From Loktanella sp. M215 (GTDB taxonomy: Bacteria; Pseudomonadota; Alphaproteobacteria; Rhodobacterales; Rhodobacteraceae), in assembly GCF_021735925.1 (NCBI RefSeq), contig NZ_WMEA01000006.1, positions 78,231-142,230 of the forward strand: a DNA stretch of 64,000 nucleotides. Direction: 5' to 3'. The notes under the pieces are model-generated. The model was not told the DNA's origin. It saw only the letters and a program-made list of their open reading frames with translations, and ran no database searches. Position numbers and translations under genes: made by a program. Of the stretch, positions 9,091 through 18,843 are shown one piece after another. The stretch's first letter is position 1; every line of letters begins with the position of its first letter.

Positions 9091-9189
9091 GGTCATCCGA
9101 CGATAATCCACCAGTGGAAGAAGGCTTTGCTGGACGGCGCGGCGGACATTTTCGAGCGGGGCGGCAAGAAAGCCCCTGAGATCCATGAA
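9091..9189 (+). mobile_element. IS3-family OrfA fragment
   Basis: One frame reads HPTIIHQWKKALLDGAAD then IFERGGKKAPEI, the typical middle of an IS3-family OrfA helix-turn-helix protein. There is no start, no OrfB and no recognisable terminal repeats, so this is a relic. It marks the left edge of a block of mobile-element debris reaching to 10633. The bases between the glycosyltransferase start (8917) and here show nothing else. Confidence 0.7.
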
Positions 9190-9329
9190 AACGCGATTAG
9201 GGTGTAACAACGCGCCGGCTGAGCTAAAACCGGTCATCCTTGGCCATGGCGAAGCTCAGCATGCAATCCGGAGCCAAGCTCGGGCGACCAAGGCTAACTG
9301 CGGTTCCGACAAAAAGGAGTATAAGCCTC

Positions 9330-9617
9330 ATGAGTAAGATCCAGCCGATGCAGGGCGTAACCCTGACGACGACCGCGCAGACGCCTGCCGATGCGCGCTT
9401 AGTAGCGTATGTAGGCACAAGACGGCTCGCGCAGCTGCTCGACTTTTCGGAAACGACCGTGCGGGATCTGGCGCGCCGGGGCGAAATCCCGAAGCCGATC
9501 CGCATTGGCGGCTCGATGCGCTGGAAGTGGTCCGATGTGGAAGCCTTCATCGAAAGAGGCTCTAGTGGTGCCGACGCCTCCGAAGATCCAATCTTGAAGG
9601 CAAGCCGTGGCAGCTAA
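9330..9617 (+). CDS. AlpA/excisionase-like helix-turn-helix protein
   Basis: The 95-aa product has a winged-helix excisionase-type core (RRLAQLLDFSETTVRDLARR, then GEIPKPIRIGGSMRWKW, then VEAFIER) as in AlpA-family regulators of prophage and integrative-element recombinases. The start at 9330 is backed by AAAAAGGAG about 10 bases upstream; the frame is open further 5' but without a ribosome site. It overlaps the following integrase start by a few bases, as expected for an AlpA-integrase pair. Because the integrase is cut short, the protein probably has no partner left. Confidence 0.75.
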   Translation: MSKIQPMQGVTLTTTAQTPADARLVAYVGTRRLAQLLDFSETTVRDLARRGEIPKPIRIGGSMRWKWSDVEAFIERGSSGADASEDPILKASRGS

Positions 9618-9798
9618 GCTCCCCGTCGAGGCGTATGTGCAGCGCAAGAAGCGCGGCGCACGCGAGTATTTCTATTTTCGCGTGATCCGTTACGGGCAAG
9701 AGATGCGACTGCCACTGCCACATCCCTTCAACGCCGACTATCGCAGCGCCTACAACGCAGCACACCGCGAGGTGTTCGGGACGAGGGACGCAGACTGC
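9607..9798 (+). pseudogene. N-terminal stub of a tyrosine integrase
   Basis: A GTG start overlapping the end of the AlpA-like gene opens a frame of about 64 plausible residues (VQRKKRGAREYFYFRVIR, then RLPLPHPFNADYRSAYNAAH). This resembles the arm-binding start of phage/plasmid integrases. The similarity stops at about 9798, where sequence of an IS66 transposase begins. The catalytic domain is absent, so the gene was destroyed by the IS insertion or a later deletion. Confidence 0.6.
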
Positions 9799-10633
9799 AC
9801 GGCTCTGGACCTATGTCAGAGATGACCGGCCCTTTGGTGGCGGGGCGCCCCCAGCCGCGCTGTTCCACTTCTAGCGCAACAGGGAAATGGCCCATCCCAA
9901 CCGGCATCTCGCCGGGTGGCAGGGTGTTCTCCAGGCCGATGCCTATGGCGGTTACAACGACCTCTATCGCAGTGATCGTGATCCAGGTCCCGTGCTGAGC
10001 GCCCTGTGCTGGAGCCATGCCCGTCGCAAGTTCTTCGAGCTCGCGGACATCAAGCAGAATGCCCGCCAGAAGAAGCCCGCGCACGACATATCGCCTGTCG
10101 CGCTGGAAGCCGTGACGAAGATCGACGCCATCTTCGACATCGAGCGCCAGATCAACGGTCTGGACATCGCCAGTCGGCTGGACGCTCGGCACCGGCTGGT
10201 CCGCCCCTTGGTCGAGGAATTGTACGACTGGATGCGGGCCGAACAGGGAACCATGTCGAAGCACAATCCCGCCGCGAAGGCGATCAGCTACATGTTCAAG
10301 AAGGACCGGTGGGATGCCTTCACGATGTTCCTTGAGGATGGGCGCATCTGCCTGACAAACAACGCGGCCGAGCGCGCACTGCGCGGTATCGCATTGGGAC
10401 GGAAATCCTGGCTCTTCGCCGGCTCCGAGCGCGGCGGCGACCGCGCTGCCTTCATATATTCCCTGATCGTCACGGCCAAGATGAACGATATAGACCCACA
10501 GGCTTGGCTCGCCGACGTCCTCGCCAGGCTCCCCAACACAACGGTCTCACACGTGCCGGACCTGCTGCCCTGGAACTGGCAGCAATCGGAGCACCAAATC
10601 GCGGCATGACCGCCGCCTACGCCGGATACTTAC
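9799..10633 (+). mobile_element. IS66-family transposase remnant (3' part)
   Basis: From about 9800 a frame reads LWTYVRDDRPFGGGAPPAA, a hallmark of the IS66 TnpC transposase. After an in-frame TAG near 9870 it continues as HLAGWQGVLQADAYGGYND and on to the family's C-terminal block (TNNAAERALRGIALGRKSW), ending at 10609. The DNA after the stop ends in a GCCGGATACTTAC-like tail at about 10633, in keeping with the right end of IS66 elements. The 5' half of the transposase, TnpA/TnpB and the left end are missing, and the remaining frame has a nonsense codon, so the element is dead. Confidence 0.85.
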
Positions 10634-10800
10634 GACAGATGGGCGGTAGCACGACCGGCGTCGGAACTTTTGTCAATGATGGCACATCAACACGGCCTAA
10701 CGGGTCTATACCTGCCGCAGTCCCGCTGCCGATGACGGCAGGGCTCTTGGTGTCGGGTGTTCTAAGCCTGCTGATCGTTACGCGTCGCCGCCAAGTGTAG
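10634..10800 (+). pseudogene. C-terminal tail of a VPLPA-CTERM protein
   Basis: Immediately after the IS66 end a frame continues with a low-complexity linker (GSTTGVGTFVNDGTSTRPNG) and then AAVPLPMTAGLLVSGV, a hydrophobic stretch and TRRRQV before the stop at 10800. This is the tripartite exosortase-sorting tail: motif, transmembrane helix, Arg cluster. The rest of the protein, including any signal peptide, is gone. It is a relic of an exosortase substrate interrupted by the mobile block. Confidence 0.75.
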
Positions 10801-10821
10801 CGCGATGCGCCAAAGTCCGCG

Positions 10822-11712
10822 TCAGCCGTAGTAGCCGTAGTTGGCTTCTGGCCCGATGTAGCGGCATTCATTAAGCACGACGCCCATGACGTTAGTCTGC
10901 CGCGCTAGCTCTTGCTCGCACAGATCAATTTCCTTGGTGGTCGTCTTTTCGGCGGCGGCAATGATCAGGACGCAATCAACTTGCGTGGCAAAGGCCATCA
11001 TGTCGTCGGCGGCCAACATGGGCGGCATGTCGAAGATCGTGATGTCGGGTGCGTAGGTGGCCTCTATCTCCGACAGGACGTTGCTGATGCGGGCGCTGCT
11101 CAGAAGCTCTGACGCATCGCGGACCTTGGTGCCGTTCAGTCCCACGGCCACATTGCCGCCATAGCACACAGCGCTTTTGGCAAAGTCTGCCTTGCCGCGC
11201 AGAACGTTTGAAAAGTCCACGAGGGGCGGTGTGATCCCCAACATCCGGGCCAGCGACGGGCGGCGCAGGTCCATTTCCAGCAGCAGGCTGCGCATGTCGG
11301 GTTGCCGTGACAGGCTGACGGCGAGATTCAGCGCGATTGTCGATTTCCCGCAGGCGGAGGTGGGAGAGGTGATGGCCACCCTGCGCCAATTATTGTCGCG
11401 CATCTGCTGCAATATGCGAGTCCGCATCATGTCAACGCCCGTGGATTCAGTACTGCGTACGAACGACACGATCCTGTTGCGTCGCATCTGGTCCGCATCG
11501 AGGTCAGTAACAGGCAGGGCGGCCCAGTTGGCAGCGATCGTATCGAAGCCGGCATCTGCTTGAGGCACCTCGGGGCTTGCGACGTCTAACTCTGCGGGAC
11601 GTCCCATCACGAATGCGGGTCCGGTCCTTGGAGGTGTCGGCGTGTCAATGCCGGCTTGGGCTGCGTCGCGCTCTGCTCGGGCTTTGGCGATGGCTGACCT
11701 GATTTTTTCCAT
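10822..11712 (-). CDS. Bacterial tyrosine kinase (CpsD/CapB-like) of the exosortase-EPS type
   Basis: A 296-aa cytoplasmic P-loop kinase that, in its family, works with a Wzz/GumC-type membrane partner to control polymer length and export. It has Walker A (SPTSACGKST, 116-125), Walker A' (LLLEMDLRRP, 143-152) and Walker B (ITIFDMPP, 224-231). The C-terminal tail holds four tyrosines in its last twelve residues (YIGPEANYGYYG), the usual autophosphorylation cluster. The 5' neighbour 10 bases away encodes the chain-length protein and before it lies an AAA ATPase, so the three form one operon read leftward from about 14.2 kb. The same trio is common next to PrsT-like proteins in exosortase loci. 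Confidence 0.92.
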   Translation of the reverse strand: MEKIRSAIAKARAERDAAQAGIDTPTPPRTGPAFVMGRPAELDVASPEVPQADAGFDTIAANWAALPVTDLDADQMRRNRIVSFVRSTESTGVDMMRTRILQQMRDNNWRRVAITSPTSACGKSTIALNLAVSLSRQPDMRSLLLEMDLRRPSLARMLGITPPLVDFSNVLRGKADFAKSAVCYGGNVAVGLNGTKVRDASELLSSARISNVLSEIEATYAPDITIFDMPPMLAADDMMAFATQVDCVLIIAAAEKTTTKEIDLCEQELARQTNVMGVVLNECRYIGPEANYGYYG

Positions 11713-11722
11713 GCGCTTTCCT

Positions 11723-13324
11723 TCAGACTAAAGCGAGGGGTGTAGCGGACAGAAGACTGGCCAGACCGATCCGTGCGCCAAGCCGGCTGATCAGCAGATC
11801 AAGCGGCATGTAGTATACATCCACGGCCCACAACGCCAAGGGGATACCGACCAGCAAGGTGCCCAGTACGCCATAGATAATAGCACGGCGGCGCCAGATT
11901 TCCTCTCTCGTGCGGAAATAAGGCAGCGTCGCGAACGTCGTGATCCCGAGCGCCTGCGTCAGGTCACCCGGTCTGCGGATGCCCTTGTTCAGAACCTCCA
12001 GCAGAATGACCATTGCGATACCCAGAACAATGCCGCCGCCGACGCCCGCCGCCGCGATGAGTGGCCGGTTCGGCTGCTCGGGCTCTGACGGCACCACCGC
12101 TTGTTCAATGACAGAGATCCGTTGCCCCTTTGCGAGCGTTTCGATCACGTCGCCCGTTTCGGCACGGGCCTTGTTGGCAACGGCCTGATCGTATTGCGTG
12201 CGCACGTTGGCATAGTCGCGCTGCAGCGTATCCAGTGTGATGGCATTGCCGGGCGTAGCTTCGATCGAGGTTTTCAGATCCGCCAGAGATTTTTCCACCT
12301 GCGCTTTCTGGCTTGCCAGAAAATCGATCTGTGCGTCGATTTCCGCCAGTTGCAGATCGTAACTGCTGAGCGGGCTGCCGTCCTGCGCCACGCTGACCCT
12401 TGCCTGCTGTGCGTCCACGACAGATGCGAGGGAATCGATCTGTGTCTGCAGGATGCGGATCTTAGGATTTTCGGGCGACAAAACCGCCAGAAGTCCCGAC
12501 AACTGATCACGTAGATCCTGCAAACGCTTTTGTTCCGGCGTTTGCTCGCTCACGGGCGTCGCACTGCCGCCGGAGGCAGCGGCCGCTTCCTGAAGACCGA
12601 CGAGACTGTTGCGGCGGTCGCGCAGGGACGCCTCGTCGCGGTTCAATTGCAACAAACGCTCTTGGTTGGCGGTCTGTTGACTGCGGCGAAAATCCAGACT
12701 GTCGGGCAAGGCTTCCTGATTGGCTTCCTGAAAGGCCAGGATGGCGCTGCCTCGGGTGGAGAGTTCCGTATCCAGACGGCTGACCTCCTGCTCGAAGAAC
12801 TCGAGAGTCTGGCGTGCCGATCCCGTCCGCATCGAGATGTCCTCACGCAGGATCTGGGTGACGAGGTCGTTTGTCACGGCGGCTGCAAGACTGGCCTGAC
12901 TTGCCTGAAAACTGACGGCGACCAACGTGGCACGCGCTGGACCCCGGGGGACGTTACCGCCGGTCGTCTCGATCGAGATGCGCTTGCGCATGTCGTCGAC
13001 GATCGTGTCTGCATCCATGCGTTGCGCGCTTCCGCCAGTGGTGCTTGCGTAAATATCGAAACGATTGGCCATGTCCAGCAGCGTGGCACGGGTCAGGATT
13101 CGTTGCTGGACGATCTCAAGCTGTTCCGTTGGCTCGGTCTGTACAGTAGAGGCGGCCAGATTGTCAGGGATTTGCTCGGATTCCACCAGCAACCGGGCCT
13201 TTGCGACAAAGACCGGTGGCAGCACCTTGGCCAGTGTCAGACCGATGCCTGACCCGATGATGACAAACAGCAAAAACCAGTGAAGGCGCCGCATGAAGAG
13301 CGACAGGTAAAAACGAAAATCCAT
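11723..13324 (-). CDS. GumC/Wzz-type chain length determinant protein
   Basis: An inner-membrane protein of 533 aa that regulates polysaccharide chain length and bridges to the outer-membrane export channel. It has an N-terminal membrane helix (about residues 16-34), a long periplasmic region rich in coiled coil (roughly 180-400), a second helix near 425-448 (GVGGGIVLGIAMVILLE) after a Pro-rich PSEPEQPNRP segment, and a third hydrophobic stretch near 490-512. There is no fused kinase domain; the kinase is the separate downstream gene. Gaps in this operon are only 2 and 10 bases, suggesting a tightly co-transcribed set. Confidence 0.92.
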   Translation of the reverse strand: MDFRFYLSLFMRRLHWFLLFVIIGSGIGLTLAKVLPPVFVAKARLLVESEQIPDNLAASTVQTEPTEQLEIVQQRILTRATLLDMANRFDIYASTTGGSAQRMDADTIVDDMRKRISIETTGGNVPRGPARATLVAVSFQASQASLAAAVTNDLVTQILREDISMRTGSARQTLEFFEQEVSRLDTELSTRGSAILAFQEANQEALPDSLDFRRSQQTANQERLLQLNRDEASLRDRRNSLVGLQEAAAASGGSATPVSEQTPEQKRLQDLRDQLSGLLAVLSPENPKIRILQTQIDSLASVVDAQQARVSVAQDGSPLSSYDLQLAEIDAQIDFLASQKAQVEKSLADLKTSIEATPGNAITLDTLQRDYANVRTQYDQAVANKARAETGDVIETLAKGQRISVIEQAVVPSEPEQPNRPLIAAAGVGGGIVLGIAMVILLEVLNKGIRRPGDLTQALGITTFATLPYFRTREEIWRRRAIIYGVLGTLLVGIPLALWAVDVYYMPLDLLISRLGARIGLASLLSATPLALV

Positions 13325-13326
13325 AT

Positions 13327-14208
13327 TTAATCAGTTCCAATTTTTTGGTCGGACCGCAGGACGAGGGAGCCGGTCTTGCGACCCGAGAAAAATACGCCAT
13401 CCGCCATGACGACGTCTACCGTCAGACGACTGACCTGCCGGGCCTCTGCCGTAAAGGCATAGACAAGACAGAGGTCGCTGAGCTGGTTGACAAGGCGCGG
13501 CACGCCACCTGTGTTTTCATAGATCGCGACACAGGCCCCGGGGGTGAATACTTCCCTGTGCGCCCCTGCTATCGTCATGCGGTGCGCGATATATGCGGTC
13601 GTCGTTTCCTGGTTCATGGCCGACAGATGAAAGGCAGAAGAGACCCGTTGTGCGAACTGCTGAAGGTCGGGTCGGTTGATCATGTCGCGCAGTTCCGGCT
13701 GCCCGACAAGGACAAGTTGCAGCAATTCGTCCTTGTTGGCATTGATATTGGTGAACATGCGCAGCTCTTCCAGGGATTCCCGTGACAGATTCTGGGCCTC
13801 GTCGAAGATCAGGATAACACGGCCGCCGGCGGCGTATTCATCGATCAGGAACTGCTGGAACCGGCCGAACAGATCGACATAGGTATCCGTCGCCTCTGCC
13901 GGCTGCCCCAGCGCATGCAGGACCCAGCGCAGCAATTCTCCGCGGCCGCCGTTGGCATTGGCAATCAGACCAACGCGGACATCATCGCCAATGGAACGCA
14001 GCAGATGATGAAGGATCGTGGTCTTGCCGGCGCCGACCTCGCCGGTGATCAAGGTGATGGGGGCGCGGGTCAGGATGCCGTATTCGAGCATCGTGAAGGT
14101 CCGGCTGTGGGACTCGGACCAGAACAGGAAGTCCGGGTCGGGAACCAACGAAAAAGGGCGCTCGGTCAGACCAAAAAAAGCGGTGTAGATGTTCAAACTG
14201 CTTTGCAT
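13327..14208 (-). CDS. ExeA-like AAA ATPase of exosortase-associated EPS loci
   Basis: A 293-aa ATPase with Walker A GEVGAGKTT (56-64) and Walker B VILIFDEAQN (131-140). The N-terminal YTAFFGLTERPFSLVPDP is typical of the ExeA/secretion-ATPase group found beside exosortase and PrsT genes. Its precise job is not established; it may power assembly of the export apparatus. It is the first gene of the leftward operon (ATPase, chain-length protein, kinase) and lies divergent to the sugar transferase at 14634, so the 425-base gap between them should hold both promoters. Confidence 0.9.
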   Translation of the reverse strand: MQSSLNIYTAFFGLTERPFSLVPDPDFLFWSESHSRTFTMLEYGILTRAPITLITGEVGAGKTTILHHLLRSIGDDVRVGLIANANGGRGELLRWVLHALGQPAEATDTYVDLFGRFQQFLIDEYAAGGRVILIFDEAQNLSRESLEELRMFTNINANKDELLQLVLVGQPELRDMINRPDLQQFAQRVSSAFHLSAMNQETTTAYIAHRMTIAGAHREVFTPGACVAIYENTGGVPRLVNQLSDLCLVYAFTAEARQVSRLTVDVVMADGVFFSGRKTGSLVLRSDQKIGTD

Positions 14209-14633
14209 GTCATCCCTGACGGATCATCGACGATCGGTCGTTCACTTGAAAAACTGACGTGTTCGTGGCGTGTTTAGATGAAATCCGGTGCCGTGTCTTC
14301 GGTAGCTGCAACGTAGAGAAGGAACAAGACCACCCTTGTGAGCATTAACAAAGCGCACTTGATGCTGTTCGGCCTGCCCTAGATCGCTGCTGTATGCGAA
14401 ACAGTCGCCCGTTTTACAGGCCATTGATGTCTACGCGAGCGAAAAAATGTACATTGAGAGAAAAGCTCTTTAGAGATGTCACAAAATTGCTTAAATGACA
14501 GTCCAGATTGTTCGGGTGTAAGACTCGGTATCAAAAAGTATTTTGACAAACCGAAAGATGTTGGCCCTGTGCCAGAACTGCTTGGACATCAGGATAGACC
14601 GAGCCAGTTTTTTGATATATTTGAGGTGGTTAT
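14209..14633. promoter_or_regulatory. Divergent intergenic region of the EPS operons
   Basis: This 425-base gap separates the leftward ATPase operon from the rightward sugar transferase operon and is more AT-rich than its surroundings. A TTGACA lies at 14543-14548 on the plus strand but has no clear -10 partner at 16-18 bases. A GAGGTGG ribosome site precedes the ATG at 14634. I saw no gene here. Promoters for both operons are inferred from gene direction only. Confidence 0.45.
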
Positions 14634-15323
14634 ATGACCGTGAACTGTCAGGACTTGCGGCATAAAAGTGATGTGGTTATCCCTCAACCTTCAAAAAATA
14701 ATCCTGACCCGACGGCGCGCTTCTACAACTGCTTTGGTAAACGTTTTTTCGATGTGTCCCTCATTCTGTTGTCCCTGCCTTTTGTCTTGATCGTTGTGGC
14801 CCTGCTGGCTGTCGTTGTTGCACGAAAGGGCGGCAAGCCGTTCTACACGCAGGATCGTGTCGGTCGTAATGGGCGTGCATATAAGATTTGGAAGCTGCGC
14901 ACGATGGTGGATAACGCAGACGCGCTTCTGGAGCAGCACTTGGCGCAGGATCCTGTCGCACGGGCAGAATGGCACATCACACAAAAACTGCGGAACGATC
15001 CCCGCATTACTGAATTTGGCCGTTTCCTGCGCCGGTCTTCCATGGATGAGTTGCCACAACTGTGGAATGTCGTGCGTGGTGACATGAGCCTCATCGGGCC
15101 ACGCCCGATGATGCTTAACCAAACCAACCTCTATCCCGGCACCGCTTATTATGATTTGCGTCCCGGCATCAGCGGCAGCTGGCAGATTTCAGCTCGCAAC
15201 ACTTCCAGCTTTGCGGAACGTGCCATGTTCGATACGGATTACCGTGAGAAAATTTCGTTTGTCGAAGATCTCCGGATCCTGTTCGCGACACTGCGTGTGG
15301 TGCTTCGTGGCACGGGTTGCTGA
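14634..15323 (+). CDS. Polyprenyl-phosphate sugar-1-phosphate transferase (second copy)
   Basis: A 229-aa initiating transferase of the ExoY/WcaJ C-terminal type: one membrane segment (SLILLSLPFVLIVVALLAVV) followed by a cytoplasmic catalytic domain with KLRTM, DELPQLWNVVRGDMS, an intact GPRPM motif and RPGISGSWQISARN. It loads the first sugar phosphate onto undecaprenyl phosphate. The ribosome site GAGGTGG lies 6-8 bases before the ATG. It heads a rightward block with the PrsT-like, export and barrel genes. Compared with the transferase at 2184 it is clearly different in sequence and keeps the Arg of GPRP, so it is the better candidate for the working initiating enzyme. Confidence 0.93.
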   Translation: MTVNCQDLRHKSDVVIPQPSKNNPDPTARFYNCFGKRFFDVSLILLSLPFVLIVVALLAVVVARKGGKPFYTQDRVGRNGRAYKIWKLRTMVDNADALLEQHLAQDPVARAEWHITQKLRNDPRITEFGRFLRRSSMDELPQLWNVVRGDMSLIGPRPMMLNQTNLYPGTAYYDLRPGISGSWQISARNTSSFAERAMFDTDYREKISFVEDLRILFATLRVVLRGTGC

Positions 15324-15444
15324 ACGCTGACGAAGATCACCTGAATTTTGGTGTCATGCCGCCATCAGAAACTGTAGGCTATATGTATTGCCGTGGATGA
15401 TACCCTCCATACGCGGCTACCACCGTTGACCAGCAGGTAGTTCA

Positions 15445-17933
15445 TTGCCCTTCCGAACGTTTTCGCGCCCGGCCTTTGCCGTCCTGATTTTGACAAGTGC
15501 GCTGACACTGACTGCTTGCAAAAGCAAAGAAGAAAAAGCCGAGGATTATTATCAGTCTGGCTTGGCTCTACTACAAGCCGGCGATGAGCAGCGTGCCATG
15601 CTCGAGTTTCGCAACGTCTTCGATTACGATGGTTTCCACCTTCAAGCACGGCAGACCTATGCCGATCTGCTGCTGAAGCAGGGTGATGTGCAGCAGGCAT
15701 ACGGCCAGTATCTGCGCCTGATCGAACAATACCCCAATACGCTGGTCGTGCGTCAGCAACTGGCAGAAATCGACATTGCGCGTGGCGACTGGGATCAAGC
15801 GGAGCGCAACGGCCAGGCAGCCATGGCGCTGGACCCTGACGACCCCCGGTCGCAGGCCATCGACATCGCCCTGCGCTACCGCAAGGCGGTGACCGAGAGC
15901 GATGCCACTACGGCCGGGACCGTGGCCCAAGAAGCGCGCACCGCGCTGGCCGATCAGCGCGCCTCGGGTGTCACCACCGACAGCGCCGGGCTGGTCCGCA
16001 TTGATCTGGATGATCTGATGAAACGCGGCCAGACCGAAGGTGCGCTGGCGGCTGTCGACCGGGCCCTCGCGTCAGATTCCAAGGCACTTGATCTGCACAT
16101 GATCAAGGCCCAGCTTTTGACTCAGGGCAATGATATGTCCGCCGTCGGCACCCAGCTGGAACTGATGGCGAAGCTGTTTCCCGACAATCAGGATGTCGGG
16201 CAAAATCTGATCCGCTGGTATGTCAGCCAGAACGACACCGCCGGGGCCCGGCTTATCTGCGCACGCTGGCCGGACCCGCTGTCAGCGAAAACCTTGATGA
16301 TCACCTGACTGTCGTGGATTTCCTGCGCGCAACCGAAGGTCCTGACGCCGCCCGCGCGGAACTGACGACCCTGCGCGACGCGAATGCAGGCACGCTCAAT
16401 GGTCGGGTTTACGCAGGAACTTTGGCGGCGCTGGATTTTGACACCGGTCAGACCCAGTCCGGGATTGATCAGATGCGTGCGGCGCTGACGGATGCAGAGC
16501 CGGGTGAAAAGACCCGTCAGCTTCAGATCATGCTGGCGCGGATGCTTGATGCGACGGGCGACCGGGCCGGTGCGGAAACGCTTGTCAAACAGATCCTTGC
16601 AGAGGATGCCAGCAACGTCGAGGCGCTCAAGCTGCAGGCCAGCTGGTTGATTTCGGACGACAAGGTTGGAGAGGCCATCGTGGCACTGCGCACGGCGCTG
16701 AACCAAAATCCGCAGGATTCCCAGACCCTGACGCTGATGGCGCAAGCCCATCAACGCGACGGGGATATGGCTCTGGCCGGTGAGCGTCTGGCGACGGCGG
16801 TGCAGGTGTCCAATGCGGCCCCGGCCGAATCCCTGCGCTATGCCAGCTTTTTGGCCGGACGCGATCAGACGACGGCAGCGATTGCCGTGCTGGAAGACAC
16901 ACGCCGCCAGGCCCCGGGCAATGCCGATGTGCTGATCAACCTGGCGCAGCTTTACACCGAAAACCGGGACTGGGCGCTGGCCCAGAAGGCGATCGACGAT
17001 CTGCGCAAGATTGATGTCCCCGCGGCCCAGACCGCAGCCCCGCTGTTGCAGGCGGCCATCCTGCAGGGACAGAACCGCACAGACGACAGCCTTGCGATAC
17101 TGGAAACCCAGGTCGACCCGACGACGGTTTCGACCGATCAGAGCGGCGCACGCGCCGTGGCCCTAATTTTGCAGACCCGGATCCGGTCCGGCAAGATTGC
17201 CGAGGCCCGCAATTATCTGGACAGTCTGATGACGGCCTCGCCCGATGATGCCAACCTGAAGATGCTGGATGCCAGCCTGGCGTCCTTGGAAGGGGATACC
17301 GCCGGTGCGGAGGCGAAATACAGCGACCTCGTGCAGCTTTTTCCGCAAAGCGAATTACCTGCGCGATTCCTGGCCGGCCTGCTGATGGCCGACGGGCGCG
17401 ACGATGCGGCGGCAGATGTCATCAACACCGCCCTGGCCACCGTCACCGATCCGTCACAGCTGCTGCTGCTGAAGGCCGCCATGCTGGAAAAGGCAGGCGA
17501 CATCGATGCCGCCATTGCCGTGCATGAAGACATGTATGCCAAGAACAGCAGTAACGTCGTAATCGCGAACAACTTGGCCAGCATGATCAGCAGCTATCGC
17601 GACGATGACGAAAGCCTGGCCCGCGCCGAGACGATCGCACGGCGCCTGCGCGATACAACCGTGCCTGCCTTTGCCGATACATATGGCTGGATCGCATACC
17701 GGCGCGGCAATTTTGATGAGGCGCTGACCTATCTGGTGCCGGCTGCGACCGGTTTGCCTAATGACCCTCTGGTTCAGGTTCATCTGGGTCTGGCCTACGC
17801 GGCCAAGGGTCAGACAGAACAGGCCAGAGAGGCCCTGACCCGCGGTCTCGACATGGCAGCCGGCAACACGCTACCCCAGTTCCAGACCGCCCGGGAAACT
17901 CTGGCGACACTGCCGGCGGCCAAGAGTCCCTGA
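15445..17933 (+). pseudogene. PrsT-like TPR lipoprotein, frameshifted at about 16250
   Basis: Two consecutive frames make a TPR protein of about 829 aa like the PrsT proteins of exosortase-linked polysaccharide loci. The N-terminus has a lipoprotein signal (LTSALTLTAC, Cys about residue 27) and KSKEEKAEDYYQSG, followed by many tetratricopeptide repeats of about 34 residues. The first frame ends at 16308 and the second takes over. Restoring one G at about 16250 (CGGCT to CGGGCT) rejoins them as AGARAYLRTLAGP. The most likely start is TTG at 15445. As sequenced, the first part would be a 287-aa truncated lipoprotein. It may be a real frameshift or a homopolymer miscall. Confidence 0.85.
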
Positions 17934-18096
17934 CTCGCCAGAAGCCCTGTGGCTTACATGTTGCATGCCCGGCACTGTGGCTGGACTTATCGGGCTGGGA
18001 TGCGACTTCGTTTGTTTTGTCATTGGCGTTTATCCGGCGCCGCCTTAAACGAAATTACCAGCCGTAGAAGCTGCCCTACTCCGGGAGGAAATCCAG

Positions 18097-18768
18097 ATGC
18101 CCAATATGACGACGACGTCCTTGACCGTCCGCCATCGCCTGATGGCCGTGGTCGCCGGTCTGTGTCTGACTATCGTGACGATTACTGCAGGAGCCGCGCC
18201 TGTCGCAGCCCAAGAGGCTTACGGTTTGCGCGCAGGCGACAGCTTGCGTGTCGAGGTGCTTGAAGACCCCAGTCTTAACCGCAGTGTCCTGATCGCCCCC
18301 GACGGGCGCATCAGCTTTCCCCAGGCCGGCACCTTGCGTGTCTCCGGTCGCACAGTCGATGCGGTCCAAAGCGATCTGATCGCGCGCCTCGCACCCAGCT
18401 TTGCGGCCCCGCCGACGGTTTTCGTTTCGCTCGAGCGACTGGCCGTACGCGAACCCCGCGCCGTTACCCCGCCAGTCGAAGCCAAGGATCCGGTCATCTC
18501 GGTCTATATTGTTGGGGAGGCCAACAAGCTGGGCAAGATCGACGTCGCACCCGGCACCACGGTTCTGCAGATGTTCGCGATCATGGGCGGTTTCACCAAG
18601 TTTGCCGCTAACAAGCGCGTGCAACTGCGCCGTGCAGATTCCAGTGGTGTCGAACAGGTCTATGTCCTGGACTATCCCGCGATCGAGGCGGGTCTGGTCG
18701 CATCGGGCCGGTCGACTTTGGCCGATGGCGATGTCATCGTCGTCCCTCAGCGCCGCCTGTTCGAATAA
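18097..18768 (+). CDS. Wza/GfcE-like polysaccharide export protein
   Basis: A 223-aa outer-membrane export protein. It has a signal sequence (hydrophobic core LMAVVAGLCLTIVTITAG, likely cleavage after PVAAQ near residue 39), a polysaccharide-export domain (LRAGDSLRVEVLEDPSLNR, then IAPDGRISFPQAGTLRVSG) and one SLBB-like domain (VYIVGEANKLGKIDVAPG). The cleavage region has no lipobox, unlike E. coli Wza. The role is to form or complete the channel through which polymer leaves the cell, together with the chain-length protein encoded at 11723. An AGGAGG-like site lies upstream of the ATG. It sits between the PrsT-like and barrel genes, as in other exosortase EPS loci. Confidence 0.9.
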   Translation: MPNMTTTSLTVRHRLMAVVAGLCLTIVTITAGAAPVAAQEAYGLRAGDSLRVEVLEDPSLNRSVLIAPDGRISFPQAGTLRVSGRTVDAVQSDLIARLAPSFAAPPTVFVSLERLAVREPRAVTPPVEAKDPVISVYIVGEANKLGKIDVAPGTTVLQMFAIMGGFTKFAANKRVQLRRADSSGVEQVYVLDYPAIEAGLVASGRSTLADGDVIVVPQRRLFE

Positions 18769-18843
18769 ACGCCGCGACGGGTTCGTCCCCGTCACGGCTG
18801 CCTTCTGCGATAGCCCTGGAAGACGGGGATTAAGGACAAGCGC

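Noticed and set aside
14543..14548. TTGACA as a sigma-70 promoter for the sugar transferase
   Set aside because: No acceptable -10 hexamer at the right distance.
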